A stretch of DNA of 64,000 bases from an uncultured Lachnospiraceae bacterium (GTDB lineage: Bacteria; Bacillota; Clostridia; Lachnospirales; Lachnospiraceae), in NCBI GenBank assembly GCA_902797185.1, contig CADBRV010000032.1, forward strand, positions 1 to 64,000, written 5' to 3'. A model generated the notes under the pieces. The model had not been told where the DNA came from. It saw nothing but the letters and a program-made list of their open reading frames with translations, and made no database searches. The position numbers and the translations under genes are program-made. Shown here in pieces: positions 33,621 through 42,893 of the stretch (position 1 is the first letter of the stretch; every line of letters starts with the position of its first letter).

Positions 33621-35219
33621 ATGAAACTGTATTTTATCGGTGCGGACCATGAAGTGACGGGCAGCTGCCATTTTGTCCAGGCATGCGGCAAAAATTTCCT
33701 GGTGGATTACGGGATGGAGCAGGGAGGCTCCACCTATGACAACGTGGAGTTTCCGGTAAGCCCCGGGGAAATCGATTTCATGCTGCTTACCCACGCTCAT
33801 ATCGACCATTCCGGGCTGATCCCCCTGCTTTGCGCCAGAGGGTTCCACGGGCCCATTTACACTTCCATCGCCACCAAAGACCTGTGCGACATCATGCTTT
33901 TGGACAGCGCCCACATCCAGGAATTCGAAGCGGAATGGAGGAACCGCAAGGCAAAGCGGAGCGGCGAACCGGAATACAAGCCGCTTTATACGGTGAAAGA
34001 CGCCATGGCCTGCCAGAGCCAGTTCGTAGGGGTGGATTATGGAAAAACCATCACCCCGGCGGATGGCATCCAGGCCACGTTTACAGACGTAGGGCACCTT
34101 TTAGGGTCAGCCGCCATCACGGTCAAAATCCATGAGGAAGGCGTCGAAAAAACCATCGTCTTTTCCGGAGATGTGGGGAATACAGGCCAGCCCATCATCC
34201 GGGACCCCCAGCCGGTACATGGCGGGGATTACCTGGTCATCGAATCCACTTATGGCGACCGGCTGCATGATAAAAGGACCGCTTTTGTCCCGGCCCTGGT
34301 CAGGATCTTCCGGGATACCTTCACCCGGGGCGGGAACGTGGTCATCCCTTCTTTTGCCGTAGGAAGGACACAGGAACTTTTGTATTTTATCCGGGAGATC
34401 AAAGAAAAAAACCTGCTGCCGGAATTTCCTTCCTTCCCGGTCTATGTGGACTCGCCACTGGCAGTAAGCGCTACTTCTATTTTTGAGAAAAACACCTACT
34501 CCTGCTTTGACGAAGAGGCAATGGCACTGGTGAAGCAGGGGATAAACCCGCTGGCATTCCCGGGGCTTAAGCTCTCCATTACCAGTGAGGATTCGAAAGC
34601 CATCAATTTTGTCCAGGGGCCCAAGGTCATTATCTCTGCTTCCGGCATGTGCGACGCGGGCCGGATCAAGCACCATTTAAAGCACAACCTTTGGAAACCC
34701 CAGTGCACGGTCCTGTTTGTGGGATACCAGGCAAACGGCACCCTGGGACGCGCCATCGTAGAAGGCGCCCAGAAGGTAAAAATCTTCGGTGAAGACATCA
34801 TGGTTGGCGCAAAGATTGAACAGCTCACCGGCATCAGCGGGCACGCAGACCAGAAAGGCCTTCTGGACTGGGTGTCCCGGATGGACCAGAAGCCGTCAAA
34901 GATCTATGTGGTGCATGGCGAAGACCAGGTAACGGAATCTTTTGCCGCCCTTTTGGAAAAGACCTTCGGGATCTCTTCCTACGCACCATACAGCGGGGAT
35001 TCCTTCGACCTTGCCAGCGGCGGGATGCTGACAGCGGGCAGCCACGAAAAACATGACGCGTCCAGGAAGAAAGCCAGGAATAACAGCATCTACCAGAAGC
35101 TCCTGGAAGCCGGAGAGCGGCTTATGGGCATCATCCGCAAGAACCAGGGCCTGTCCAACAAGGAACTGGCCAAATTTACAAGCCAGATCCTCCAGCTGTG
35201 CAACAGGTGGGACCGCTGA
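33621..35219 (+). CDS. Metallo-beta-lactamase/beta-CASP ribonuclease-like protein
   Basis: 532 residues. The metallo-beta-lactamase core has the metal motif THAHIDHSG (His58, His60, Asp62, His63), GHLLGSAAI and FSGDVGN. A beta-CASP domain follows (SFAVGRTQELLYF, ASGMCDAGRIKHHL), and the RMMBL end carries GISGHADQKGL. This is the architecture of CPSF73/YSH1-type proteins, which cut or trim RNA; bacterial members of this length are poorly studied. The start at 33621 follows AGAAGGGGGG; the longer frame from 33492 crosses the promoter. The tail (DASRKKARNNSIYQKLLEAGERL) is helical. Confidence 0.88.
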   Translation: MKLYFIGADHEVTGSCHFVQACGKNFLVDYGMEQGGSTYDNVEFPVSPGEIDFMLLTHAHIDHSGLIPLLCARGFHGPIYTSIATKDLCDIMLLDSAHIQEFEAEWRNRKAKRSGEPEYKPLYTVKDAMACQSQFVGVDYGKTITPADGIQATFTDVGHLLGSAAITVKIHEEGVEKTIVFSGDVGNTGQPIIRDPQPVHGGDYLVIESTYGDRLHDKRTAFVPALVRIFRDTFTRGGNVVIPSFAVGRTQELLYFIREIKEKNLLPEFPSFPVYVDSPLAVSATSIFEKNTYSCFDEEAMALVKQGINPLAFPGLKLSITSEDSKAINFVQGPKVIISASGMCDAGRIKHHLKHNLWKPQCTVLFVGYQANGTLGRAIVEGAQKVKIFGEDIMVGAKIEQLTGISGHADQKGLLDWVSRMDQKPSKIYVVHGEDQVTESFAALLEKTFGISSYAPYSGDSFDLASGGMLTAGSHEKHDASRKKARNNSIYQKLLEAGERLMGIIRKNQGLSNKELAKFTSQILQLCNRWDR

Positions 35220-35230
35220 AAGCATTTTAT

Positions 35231-35317
35231 ATCGTACGGAGGAGCCCGCTTCAGTGGGAGGGTCCCTTGCGATACACTGGCCGCATCCTCCGGAGGACGA
35301 TTTGGAATACGGTCCGG
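35231..35317 (+). repeat. Intergenic element with modules A and C but no B
   Basis: Module A (ATCGTACGGAGGAGCCCGCT...GGGTCCCTTGCGATAC) runs straight through GCCGCATCCTCC into module C (GGAGGACGATTTGGAATACGG). In other copies module B sits exactly at this junction. It lies between the beta-CASP gene and aroC. Confidence 0.78.
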
Positions 35318-35394
35318 GAATATTGCTTTCGCATTACAGACGTAATATATGCATTTGAAAATATAACCGAAAATAGATTGGAAAGGAAACAAGA

Positions 35395-36492
35395 ATGGCA
35401 GGATCAACCTTTGGAAAATTATTCCGTATCACCACCTGGGGGGAATCCCACGGGAAAGGGATCGGTGTCGTAGTGGACGGGGTCCCTTCCGGGCTTCCTC
35501 TGGAAGAAGCGGATATCCAGGCTTATCTGGACCGCAGGAAACCGGGCCAGTCCAAATACACCACCGCAAGGAAAGAGGCGGACAAAGTCCAGATCCTGTC
35601 CGGCATCTTTGAAGGGAAAACCACAGGTACGCCTGTCTCCATGATGGTCTCCAATACGGACCAGCATTCCAAGGACTATTCTGCCCTGGCAGGGCTTTAC
35701 CGCCCGGGGCATGCGGATTTTTCCTTTGACCAGAAATACGGGTTCCGGGATTACCGGGGCGGCGGCCGCTCTTCCGGCAGGGAAACCATCGGCAGGGTAG
35801 CCGGCGGCGCCCTGGCAGCCATGGTATTAAAGAAACTGGGGATTACTTTTACGACTTATACCAAATCCATCGGCCCTGTCTGCAGCAGCGAAGAAAATTT
35901 TGACCCGGCATTTATCATGGAAAACGATCTGTATATGGCGGACCGGGATGCCTATGAGAAAGCCAGCGCTTACCTGGACCAGTGCAGGCAGGAAAAGGAT
36001 TCCTCCGGAGGCATTGCCGAATGCCGGATCTACGGCGTCCCTGCCGGGCTTGGGGATCCGGTTTTTGACAAGCTGGACGCGGAGCTGGCAAAAGCCATTT
36101 TTTCCATCGGTGCCGTAAAAGGGTTTGAAATCGGGGACGGGTTTGAAGCTTCCAGGAAAAAAGGGAGCCAGAACAACGACCCTTTCGTGCCGGCAGGAAG
36201 CACTATCGCCACCAAGACCAACCACTGCGGGGGCATCTTAGGAGGCATCAGCAGCGGCGGCCCCATCGTCTTCCGGGCCGCTTTTAAGCCAACCCCATCC
36301 ATCGCCCGCCCCCAGCAGACGGTGGCCCAGGATGGAAATCCTACAGAGATTGAAATCAAAGGCCGCCACGACCCCATCATCGTCCCGCGTGCCATTGTAG
36401 TGGTAGAATGCATGGCCGCAGTGGTGCTGTTAAACGCGCTTATGGAAAACATGCCCGCACGGATGGATCATATTGAAAAATTCTACTTCTAA
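35395..36492 (+). CDS. aroC: Chorismate synthase
   Basis: A 365-residue, FMN-dependent last enzyme of the shikimate pathway. TTWGESHGKGIG (about 13-24), RRKPGQSKYTTAR, GRSSGRETIGRVAGGA and the C-terminal RHDPIIVPRA signature are all present. GGAAAGGAAACAAGA precedes the ATG. It follows the beta-CASP gene after an intergenic repeat and has its own terminator. Confidence 0.97.
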   Translation: MAGSTFGKLFRITTWGESHGKGIGVVVDGVPSGLPLEEADIQAYLDRRKPGQSKYTTARKEADKVQILSGIFEGKTTGTPVSMMVSNTDQHSKDYSALAGLYRPGHADFSFDQKYGFRDYRGGGRSSGRETIGRVAGGALAAMVLKKLGITFTTYTKSIGPVCSSEENFDPAFIMENDLYMADRDAYEKASAYLDQCRQEKDSSGGIAECRIYGVPAGLGDPVFDKLDAELAKAIFSIGAVKGFEIGDGFEASRKKGSQNNDPFVPAGSTIATKTNHCGGILGGISSGGPIVFRAAFKPTPSIARPQQTVAQDGNPTEIEIKGRHDPIIVPRAIVVVECMAAVVLLNALMENMPARMDHIEKFYF

Positions 36493-36540
36493 AGAGGCAT
36501 ATCCGTTCAAGACAATTACGGAAATACAAGACATATTATA

Positions 36541-36587
36541 AACGGCAGGATAGAAGCATCTTTAACAGCTTCTATCCTGCCGTTTTT
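36541..36587 (+). terminator. aroC terminator
   Basis: AACGGCAGGATAGAAGC and GCTTCTATCCTGCCGTT form a perfect 17-bp stem, ending in TTTTTCTG. Confidence 0.93.
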
Positions 36588-36699
36588 CTGTTGCATTTCG
36601 CAACCCGAAGGGGAATCAAACAGCCATGCCTGCGTTTGCAATACGCATTGCAGCTGCATATCTGTTATAAAAACCATGTATAGACTTCTTTTTTACAGT

Positions 36700-37518
36700 C
36701 TAATAACGTACCAGCCCCCTGCGCAGCAGGATGCCCAGCACCCCGTTGGCAAAATCCAGCGGCACGTCAAAAGGCGCGTTGTGGCATCCCGGCACATGCA
36801 CCTGTTCCGCCCCTACTTCCTTTTCCATGGTGTCCATGGAACTATGGAAATAATGTCCCTGGTTCCGGTCCCCGGACATCAGGGTGATATACCTGGCGTT
36901 TGCCTTTAAGAATTCAAAATCCGGCTTATAATATGTGAATTCATGGAACTCATAATTGATGAACTGCGCGAAATTCATGCGGTCCTTCTTCTTCTCATAT
37001 GGTTCCTTTTCCCGGGCCCTGGGATCCAATTCTCCCACAGAAATGCCGAATTCCCGGGCTGTTTCTTTATGGAGCCCCCTGCGGTTCATATCTTCCAGCC
37101 GTACATTCCACTGGTAAAGCTTATCCCTGCGTTCCGGCGCAAGCATGGAGATAAGGGGCGTTTCATACAGTACCACATGGGCAATCCTTCCCGGTATCAT
37201 CTGAAAAGCCTCCATCGCCATAATGCCTCCCGCGCTATGCCCTACCAGGACCACGCCATGGAGGTCCAGCCCTTCTATCAGGTTCACCAGGTCCTTGGCA
37301 TGGTCCTGGATGGAATAGGATGCATGTTCCTGGTCCTTGCAGACGCTCCTGGAATAGCCCCTGCGGTCATAGGTAATGACATCGAAATAATCCTTTAAAT
37401 ATTCCCTTGTCTCATCAAAATAACTGGCATCTGCTACTGCTCCATGGATCAGGACCAGGGGGCGTCCTTTGCCCAGCCTTTCATAATAAATATCTACATC
37501 TTTCGTCTTTAAATACAT
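36700..37518 (-). CDS. Alpha/beta hydrolase
   Basis: 272 residues of the alpha/beta-hydrolase fold. The oxyanion region is LIHGAVAD, the nucleophile Ser95 is in VGHSAGG, and a late His lies in GCHNAPFD. No signal peptide is seen. The start at 37518 follows AGAAGGAAT; longer frames run into the repeat. The substrate is unknown. It is a single gene flanked by a repeat copy upstream, with no clear terminator. Confidence 0.85.
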   Translation of the reverse strand: MYLKTKDVDIYYERLGKGRPLVLIHGAVADASYFDETREYLKDYFDVITYDRRGYSRSVCKDQEHASYSIQDHAKDLVNLIEGLDLHGVVLVGHSAGGIMAMEAFQMIPGRIAHVVLYETPLISMLAPERRDKLYQWNVRLEDMNRRGLHKETAREFGISVGELDPRAREKEPYEKKKDRMNFAQFINYEFHEFTYYKPDFEFLKANARYITLMSGDRNQGHYFHSSMDTMEKEVGAEQVHVPGCHNAPFDVPLDFANGVLGILLRRGLVRY

Positions 37519-37534
37519 TTTATTCCTTCTTTTA

Positions 37535-37690
37535 TATGTCATCACCCAAAGGATGATGACGCAGGCCACGCCCACGCACGAAGTGCACCTTTCCATGGCG
37601 TGGCTCTCCGTTTTTACATGCCATCACCCCAAAGGCAATGACTCCGATCACGCCCGCTTACGCAGCGCGCTTTATAATCGCACGTCTCTC
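37535..37690 (+). repeat. Two tandem copies of intergenic module B
   Basis: First copy 37535-37608 (TGTCATCACC/GGATGATGAC, then GCCACGCC/GGCGTGGC around CGCACGAAGTGC). Second copy 37617-37690 (CCATCACCCC/GGCAATGAC, CACGCCCGC...GCGCGC). The second copy ends directly at the hemW stop codon. Confidence 0.8.
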
Positions 37691-38875
37691 CTAAACTGAA
37701 TCAATCAAAAATTCGGAAAAAACATAATTGCTGACATCTATGCCTTTTCCGGTAAGGAAGATCCTGCCCTCTTTCTTTTCCAGCAGCCCTTCTTCCCGCA
37801 GGCGCGCCATCACATCGCCGTATATTACTTCCGAATCCCTGCCAAAATTCTCAGTAAAATCTGAAATATAGACTCCTTCCATCCGCCGAAGGCCTAGGAA
37901 CATAAATTCCTCCATCTGCTCTTTGACGGACAGGGCACGTTTTTCCACATCGGGCAGATGCCCCTCTGAAAGAGGAGTGATATAATCCTCCATCTCCCGG
38001 GGATTGTCCCATCTTTCTTCCCCTACAAGGGAAGAAGCGCCCAGGCCGCAGCCTATGTAAGGGTACCTTTGCCAGTACCCGTTATTATGGACGCTTTCAA
38101 ATCCCTCTTTTGCGTAATTGGATATTTCATAATGATGGTAGCCGGCTTCCCGGAGCATCTGGCCGGTCATGGCATACATGGACCGTTCCAGTTCCTCGGA
38201 GGGCAGATGCAGCGGCTCTTCGCCCCGCTCCCTGCGCTCCTCGTCTTCCCCGTAAAGCTCGTAGAATGGCGTGCCTTCTTCAATAATAAGCCCATAGCAG
38301 GACAAATGGGGCGTCCGCAGGCGCAGCACCCTTGTGAGGGTCTCTTCCCACATCTCCAGGCTCTGTCCCGGGATCCCGCACATCAGGTCAATATTGATAT
38401 TGTCGAATCCCGCTTTCCTGCAGAGGGTATAAGATTCCAGGAACTTATGATAGGTATGGATCCTGCCAAGATGCGCAAGAAGCTCGTCATGGGTCTCCTG
38501 CAGCCCCATGCTGATGCGGTTTATGCCGCATCTGGCATAGGCCTTTGCTTTTGCCTCGTTCACCATGCCGGGATTCACCTCGATGGTAACCTCCGTATTG
38601 GGCTGCACCGGGTATTCCTGCTGTACCAGGTCCATGGTCCTTTCGATCTGTTCGGAAAGGAGGTAGGAAGGGGTGCCGCCCCCGATATAAACGGAACGGA
38701 GCCTTTTCCCTGCCGCCTCCCCTTTCCGCAGGGAAATCTCCTTCCTGAGGGCATCCATGTAGGATTCCATCTGGGAAAAGGTGGCGGGGGCGGAGAGAAA
38801 GTCGCAGTATGCGCATTTGCGTTTGCAGAATGGGATATGGATATAAAGCTGGATTTCACTGTCTGTCGTTTTCAT
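37691..38875 (-). CDS. hemW: Radical SAM heme chaperone HemW
   Basis: 394 residues. The radical SAM cysteines are Cys17, Cys21 and Cys24 (CKRKCAYC). GGGTPSYL follows, then INRISMGLQE and an HemN-like C-terminal domain. The short length, and the lack of the extra N-terminal region of true oxygen-independent coproporphyrinogen oxidase, point to HemW, a heme carrier. Its ATG directly follows the lepA stop codon (TAAATG). The lepA-hemW pair is common in Firmicutes; hrcA, which often follows, is absent. Confidence 0.92.
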   Translation of the reverse strand: MKTTDSEIQLYIHIPFCKRKCAYCDFLSAPATFSQMESYMDALRKEISLRKGEAAGKRLRSVYIGGGTPSYLLSEQIERTMDLVQQEYPVQPNTEVTIEVNPGMVNEAKAKAYARCGINRISMGLQETHDELLAHLGRIHTYHKFLESYTLCRKAGFDNINIDLMCGIPGQSLEMWEETLTRVLRLRTPHLSCYGLIIEEGTPFYELYGEDEERRERGEEPLHLPSEELERSMYAMTGQMLREAGYHHYEISNYAKEGFESVHNNGYWQRYPYIGCGLGASSLVGEERWDNPREMEDYITPLSEGHLPDVEKRALSVKEQMEEFMFLGLRRMEGVYISDFTENFGRDSEVIYGDVMARLREEGLLEKKEGRIFLTGKGIDVSNYVFSEFLIDSV

Positions 38876-40684
38876 TTACTTGTCCGTATCCAGCTTCAGC
38901 ACAGCCATAAACGCCTCCTGGGGGATCGACACATTTCCCACCTGGCGCATCTTCTTCTTGCCTTCCTTCTGCTTCTCCAGAAGCTTCCTCTTCCTGGAAA
39001 TATCGCCGCCATAGCATTTTGCCAGGACATCCTTGCGCATGGCTTTTACGGTCTCCCTGGCGATGATTTTGCCACCTACGGCAGCCTGGATGGGGATTTC
39101 GAACAGGTGCCTGGGGATTTCCTCCTTCAGGCGCTCGCAGAGCTTCCTGCCCCTGTCATAGGCGGTGGAAGCAGGCACGATAAAGGACAAAGCATCTACA
39201 ATCTCGTGGTTTACCAGGATATCCAGCCTGACAAGGTCCTGCCGCACATAGCCCTTCATTTCGTAATCCAGTGACGCATAACCCCTGGACCTGGACTTTA
39301 ACGCGTCGAAGAAATCATAAATAATTTCGTTCAATGGCATCACATATTTCAGTACTGCCCTGTTTTCCTCGATATAGTCCATGCTGACGTAAGTCCCCCG
39401 CCGCTCCTGGCAAAGGTCCATGATGGCACCGATAAACTCGCTGTTTACCATGATCTCTGCGTCCACAACGGGTTCTTCCATGTAATCGATCTCGGAGGGG
39501 TCCGGCATGTTGGACGGGTTGGTCAGCTCCATCACGGTGCCGTCGGTCTTATAGATCCGGTAAACGACGCCGGGGGCAGTCGTAACAAGGTCAAGGCCAT
39601 ATTCCCGCTCCAGGCGTTCCTGTACCACGTCCAGATGCAGAAGGCCAAGGAAGCCGCACCGAAAACCAAAGCCCAAAGCGGCGGAAGTTTCCGGCTCGAA
39701 GGTAAGGGCCGCGTCATTGAGCTGCAGCTTTTCCAAAGCATCCCGAAGCTCCGGGTATTTGGCGGAATCAGCCGGATAAATGCCGCAGAAGACCATGGAC
39801 CGGGCCTTTTTATAGCCCGGCAGCGCCTCGTCGCAGGGATTGTCCGCCAAGGTCACAGTGTCGCCCACCCGGGTATCGGACACATTTTTCAGGCTGGCAG
39901 TCAGGTAGCCTACCATGCCCGCCGGCAGCTCGTCGCAGGGGATAAAGCGCCCGGCGCCGAAATACCCTACTTCTACTACATCAGCTTCTGTGCCGGTGGC
40001 CATCATGCGGATCCGGTCACCAGCTTTCACGGTGCCTTCCATGATCCGCATGAAGACGATGACGCCCCTATAGGAATCGTATAAGGAATCGAAAATCAAT
40101 GCCTTTAAAGGCTTATTCGGGTCGCCGGTGGGTGCCGGAAGAGCATTTACAATAGCCTCCAGCACCTGGTCCATATTTTCCCCTGTCTTGGCGGAAACCC
40201 TTGGGGCATTGGAAGCATCAATCCCGATGACGTCTTCAATCTCTTCCGCCACCCTGTCCGGGTCCGCGCTGGGCAGGTCGATTTTGTTAATGACCGGCAG
40301 GATCTCCAGGTCATGTTCCATGGCAAGATAGACATTGGCCAGGGTCTGGGCTTCCACGCCCTGGGCAGCGTCCACCACAAGGATGGCGCCGTCGCAGGCT
40401 GCCAGGGCCCTGGAAACTTCATAATTAAAATCCACATGGCCCGGGGTGTCGATCAGGTTGAAGATATACTCTTCCCCGTTTTTATCTGTATAAATGATAC
40501 GCACTGCCTGGGATTTGATGGTAATGCCCCTCTCCCGTTCCAGGTCCATATTGTCCAGGACCTGGTCCTGCATCTCCCTGTGGGTCAGCGTTCCGGTCAT
40601 TTCAATGATCCGGTCCGCCAGGGTGGATTTGCCGTGGTCAATATGCGCTATAATACAAAAATTCCTGATATGGGACTGGTCCAT
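38876..40684 (-). CDS. lepA: Elongation factor 4 (LepA)
   Basis: A 602-residue ribosome-binding GTPase thought to help initiation or back-translocation. G1 is AHIDHGKST (13-21), the switch region has [11 protein letters not shown]3 is DTPGHVDF and G4 is NKIDLP. The LepA-only C-terminal domain ends in [13 protein letters not shown]. Length and domains are typical. Confidence 0.97.
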   Translation of the reverse strand: MDQSHIRNFCIIAHIDHGKSTLADRIIEMTGTLTHREMQDQVLDNMDLERERGITIKSQAVRIIYTDKNGEEYIFNLIDTPGHVDFNYEVSRALAACDGAILVVDAAQGVEAQTLANVYLAMEHDLEILPVINKIDLPSADPDRVAEEIEDVIGIDASNAPRVSAKTGENMDQVLEAIVNALPAPTGDPNKPLKALIFDSLYDSYRGVIVFMRIMEGTVKAGDRIRMMATGTEADVVEVGYFGAGRFIPCDELPAGMVGYLTASLKNVSDTRVGDTVTLADNPCDEALPGYKKARSMVFCGIYPADSAKYPELRDALEKLQLNDAALTFEPETSAALGFGFRCGFLGLLHLDVVQERLEREYGLDLVTTAPGVVYRIYKTDGTVMELTNPSNMPDPSEIDYMEEPVVDAEIMVNSEFIGAIMDLCQERRGTYVSMDYIEENRAVLKYVMPLNEIIYDFFDALKSRSRGYASLDYEMKGYVRQDLVRLDILVNHEIVDALSFIVPASTAYDRGRKLCERLKEEIPRHLFEIPIQAAVGGKIIARETVKAMRKDVLAKCYGGDISRKRKLLEKQKEGKKKMRQVGNVSIPQEAFMAVLKLDTDK

Positions 40685-40738
40685 ATTCTTTCTTTTCTCC
40701 TATATATTAAACTTTGGTCTAACAAATTTGAGCCGAAT

Positions 40739-40773
40739 GGACAAACGCCGCATTCCAAATCGTCCTTCGGGCC
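40739..40773 (-). repeat. Lone copy of intergenic module C
   Basis: On the minus strand GAAGGACGATTTGGAATGCGG followed by CGTTTGTCC, nearly identical to the C end of the full elements. It lies between lepA and the YlmH-like gene and has no A or B beside it. Confidence 0.75.
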
Positions 40774-40799
40774 ATCTGGCTTTTGCCGGTGTTTATCCG

Positions 40800-41552
40800 T
40801 CAGCCTGCTGTCCATATTTCCACCAGCAGGTTTTTCTTTCCTTTCCGGGATAGGCCGCTGACGCCTAAAAAGTGGAACCTGCCATAACCTCTGACTGAAA
40901 CCATTTCCCCCTCCTGGAGGAGGCGGCTGCTTTTTTCGCACAATATGCCGTCAATATAAACCTTTCCCTGCCGGAAAAGCTCCCCGCTGTCCCCCCGGGA
41001 CAAATGGCATGCTTTCGCCACCACCGCGTCAACCCGCTCCGATTCCGCCTGGAGGGACACCTCCCTGCTTTCCCCTGCGAAATGCTCAGGGATGCCTTCC
41101 GCCCTGGAGCATGCCACCATGGTATGGCGGATCCGCACCAGTTCCTGGCTGAAAAAATTTTCCAGCCGGCTTACGCAGAAAAAGTAAGCGATGCCATCTT
41201 TGACGCAGATATCTCCCAGAACGCTGCGATCTATGCCCAGGTGCATCAGCGACCCCAGCACATCCCTATGGGTAAATCCCTCCGCATTTTTATGGGAAAG
41301 GGGGACCGCTTGCATGCAGGTGATAGGGAAAGGCTCTTCATACCCGAAAAGCTCCGGGGAGCCGAACCGCACCATCTGCCTTTCCGCGTCCTTACAGCCG
41401 CCGGACAAATCCGAAGGGAACAAGCCCTTTTTCATTTTCTGGTAGGCACTGATTTCCGGAAGGCCTAAAAAATCCGTAAACTGGTAGACGGACTGCCTCC
41501 TAGCCCGTTCGGACAATTCCAGGAGCCGTTTTTCAAAACCATCTTCCTGCAT
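40800..41552 (-). CDS. ylmH: YlmH-like S4-domain RNA-binding protein
   Basis: 250 residues with the three-part layout of YlmH: an N-terminal region, a middle domain (FTHRDVLGSLMHLGIDRSVLGDI is its most typical part) and a C-terminal S4 domain (about 175-240, with RVDAVVAKACHLSRGDS and GKVYIDG). Family members in Bacillus bind ribosomes and are implicated in ribosome-associated quality control; usually they lie in the cell-division ylm cluster. Here the gene is instead coupled to cobO, whose TGA overlaps its ATG (TGATG). The start at 41552 fits that coupling. Confidence 0.85.
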   Translation of the reverse strand: MQEDGFEKRLLELSERARRQSVYQFTDFLGLPEISAYQKMKKGLFPSDLSGGCKDAERQMVRFGSPELFGYEEPFPITCMQAVPLSHKNAEGFTHRDVLGSLMHLGIDRSVLGDICVKDGIAYFFCVSRLENFFSQELVRIRHTMVACSRAEGIPEHFAGESREVSLQAESERVDAVVAKACHLSRGDSGELFRQGKVYIDGILCEKSSRLLQEGEMVSVRGYGRFHFLGVSGLSRKGKKNLLVEIWTAG

Positions 41553-42073
41553 CAGAACTCCACCCCTTTTCTGGCTTTGATTCCCTTGTCGAAGGGATGG
41601 CGGATTTTTTTCATTTCCGTAATATAATCTGCCATCTCCCACATTTCCCGGGGCGGGTCCTGCCCGGTCAGCACCAGCTCAATTCCCTGCTCCTGGCAGG
41701 CAGAAAATACCTCATCCAGAAGCCCCTGGTCCAAATGGCCGCCTTTTGCGGCATAGGTAACCTCATCTAAAACCACTAGCCCTGTATTTTCCTCTTTTTC
41801 GATAAAGGAAAGGAGGGCACGGAGGGTCTGGTTATGCCATTTGCAAATGAGCCTTTTATCCTCATCAGACATCTGGAAAAGGAAGCCCAGGTCTTCCGGG
41901 TTCCGGAAAACATGGATATTGGGGATGAGGCGCAGGGTTTCCAGCTCGCTGGTCCTGGAGCCCTTTAAAAACTGCGCAAAAAGGACCGCTTTCCCAGTGC
42001 CGGCCATCCGCATGGAAAGGCCGATGGCCGCCGTGGTTTTCCCCTTTCCGTCCCCTGTATACAAATGAACCAT
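41552..42073 (-). CDS. cobO: Cob(I)yrinic acid a,c-diamide adenosyltransferase
   Basis: A 173-residue ATP:corrinoid adenosyltransferase of the CobO/BtuR family, which attaches the adenosyl group to cobalamin. The P-loop TGDGKGKTTAA is at 6-16, FAQFLKG follows, then VVLDEVTYAA and LTGQDPP. The length is slightly short of CobA (about 196) because the N-terminal extension is missing, as in many Firmicutes. No cobalamin riboswitch is visible upstream; an intergenic repeat lies there instead. Confidence 0.92.
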   Translation of the reverse strand: MVHLYTGDGKGKTTAAIGLSMRMAGTGKAVLFAQFLKGSRTSELETLRLIPNIHVFRNPEDLGFLFQMSDEDKRLICKWHNQTLRALLSFIEKEENTGLVVLDEVTYAAKGGHLDQGLLDEVFSACQEQGIELVLTGQDPPREMWEMADYITEMKKIRHPFDKGIKARKGVEF

Positions 42074-42113
42074 ATCTGACCCCTTCTTTATCTGGACACA
42101 AAATATCCTTTTC

Positions 42114-42282
42114 GATCGTAAGGAGGGACCCGCGCCAGCGGAAGGATCCCTTGCGATGCACTAGCCGCATCATCTCATGTCACCGTCTGTTAAGGCGGTG
42201 ACGCAGGCCGCGCCTCCGCACGAAGTGCGGTTTATAATGGCGCGGCTCTCCTTGAGGACGATTGGGAATGCGGCGTCTGTCC
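42114..42282 (+). repeat. Full mosaic intergenic element A-B-C
   Basis: Module A (ATCGTAAGGAGGGACCCGCG...GATCCCTTGCGATG, 42115-42159), linker GCCGCATCATC, module B (42177-42250; stems CACCG/CGGTG and GCCGCGCC/GGCGCGGC around CGCACGAAGTGCG), then module C (GAGGACGATTGGGAATGCGG, to 42282). It separates the cobO start from the rpsT promoter. Confidence 0.85.
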
Positions 42283-42345
42283 ATTTAATTATAATATGGC
42301 GGCACGTTCCATGCAAACAGCCCTTATAAAAATCCTAAAATATTC

Positions 42346-42374
42346 TTGACAGATCCCTCCGGAATGCATAAGAT
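42346..42374 (+). promoter_or_regulatory. Promoter of rpsT
   Basis: TTGACA (42346-42351), 17 bases, TAAGAT (42369-42374). The leader is about 80 bases, long enough for the structure-based control known for S20 genes. Confidence 0.72.
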
Positions 42375-42460
42375 AATATAGTATGTTTCCATTCATTCGT
42401 CCGTGTCCGATGAGAAATGGAAATTCAAATCCACTTTCGACGAGATAGGAGGTGTCCGAA

Positions 42461-42724
42461 TTGGCTAACATCAAATCTGCAAAAAAGAGAATCTTAGTTG
42501 CACAGAGGAACGAGGAAAGAAATAAATCCGTAAAGTCCCGCGTAAAAACTTACGTAAAGAGGGCTGAAGCTGCAATCGAGTCCGGCGACAAGGCTGCTGC
42601 TGAAGAAGCAGTAAAGACCGCAAGCAGGGAACTCGCAAAGGCCGCATCCAAAGGCGTGCTCCACAAGAACACCAGCGCAAGGAAAACTTCCCGTTTGACC
42701 GCCGCTTTAAACAAGATGGCTTAA
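42461..42724 (+). CDS. rpsT: Ribosomal protein S20
   Basis: An 87-residue, lysine-rich helical protein that binds 16S rRNA (ANIKSAKKRI start, GVLHKNTSARKTSRL near the end). The start is TTG at 42461, eight bases after AGGAGG (42447-42452). The in-frame GTG at 42452 overlaps the ribosome site and is rejected. E. coli rpsT also starts with UUG, which is linked there to its control. The gene has its own promoter and terminator and faces the holA operon. Confidence 0.96.
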   Translation: MANIKSAKKRILVAQRNEERNKSVKSRVKTYVKRAEAAIESGDKAAAEEAVKTASRELAKAASKGVLHKNTSARKTSRLTAALNKMA

Positions 42725-42769
42725 GCAGCTATTCAAACAAAATACTATGCCCTTTCACAGGGTATAGAA

Positions 42770-42806
42770 AAGGAATCGGAAACACCCTCTCCGATTCCTT
42801 TTTTTA
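42770..42806 (+). terminator. rpsT terminator
   Basis: AAGGAATCGGA and TCCGATTCCTT form a perfect 11-bp stem followed by seven T residues on the plus strand. Confidence 0.93.
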
Positions 42807-42832
42807 TTCCAGTTTATCCGCAATATGCAGGC

Positions 42833-42892
42833 CATGAAACAAGGCGCCCAGGAAAAGCTGGCCATCGCTTTTCCTGGGTGCCTTGTTTCATG
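42833..42892 (-). terminator. Long hairpin at the end of holA
   Basis: Two 25-base arms (CATGAAACAAGG... and ...CCTTGTTTCATG) pair with a single G-T mismatch around a 10-base loop. The hairpin abuts the holA stop codon (42894). There is no proper T tract after it on the minus strand, so it may terminate through its own strength or protect the 3' end of the mRNA. Confidence 0.7.
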
Positions 42893-42893
42893 A

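Noticed and set aside
42074-42113. Cobalamin riboswitch upstream of cobO
   Set aside because: Only about 40 bases separate the gene from the repeat element and no B12-box-like sequence is visible.
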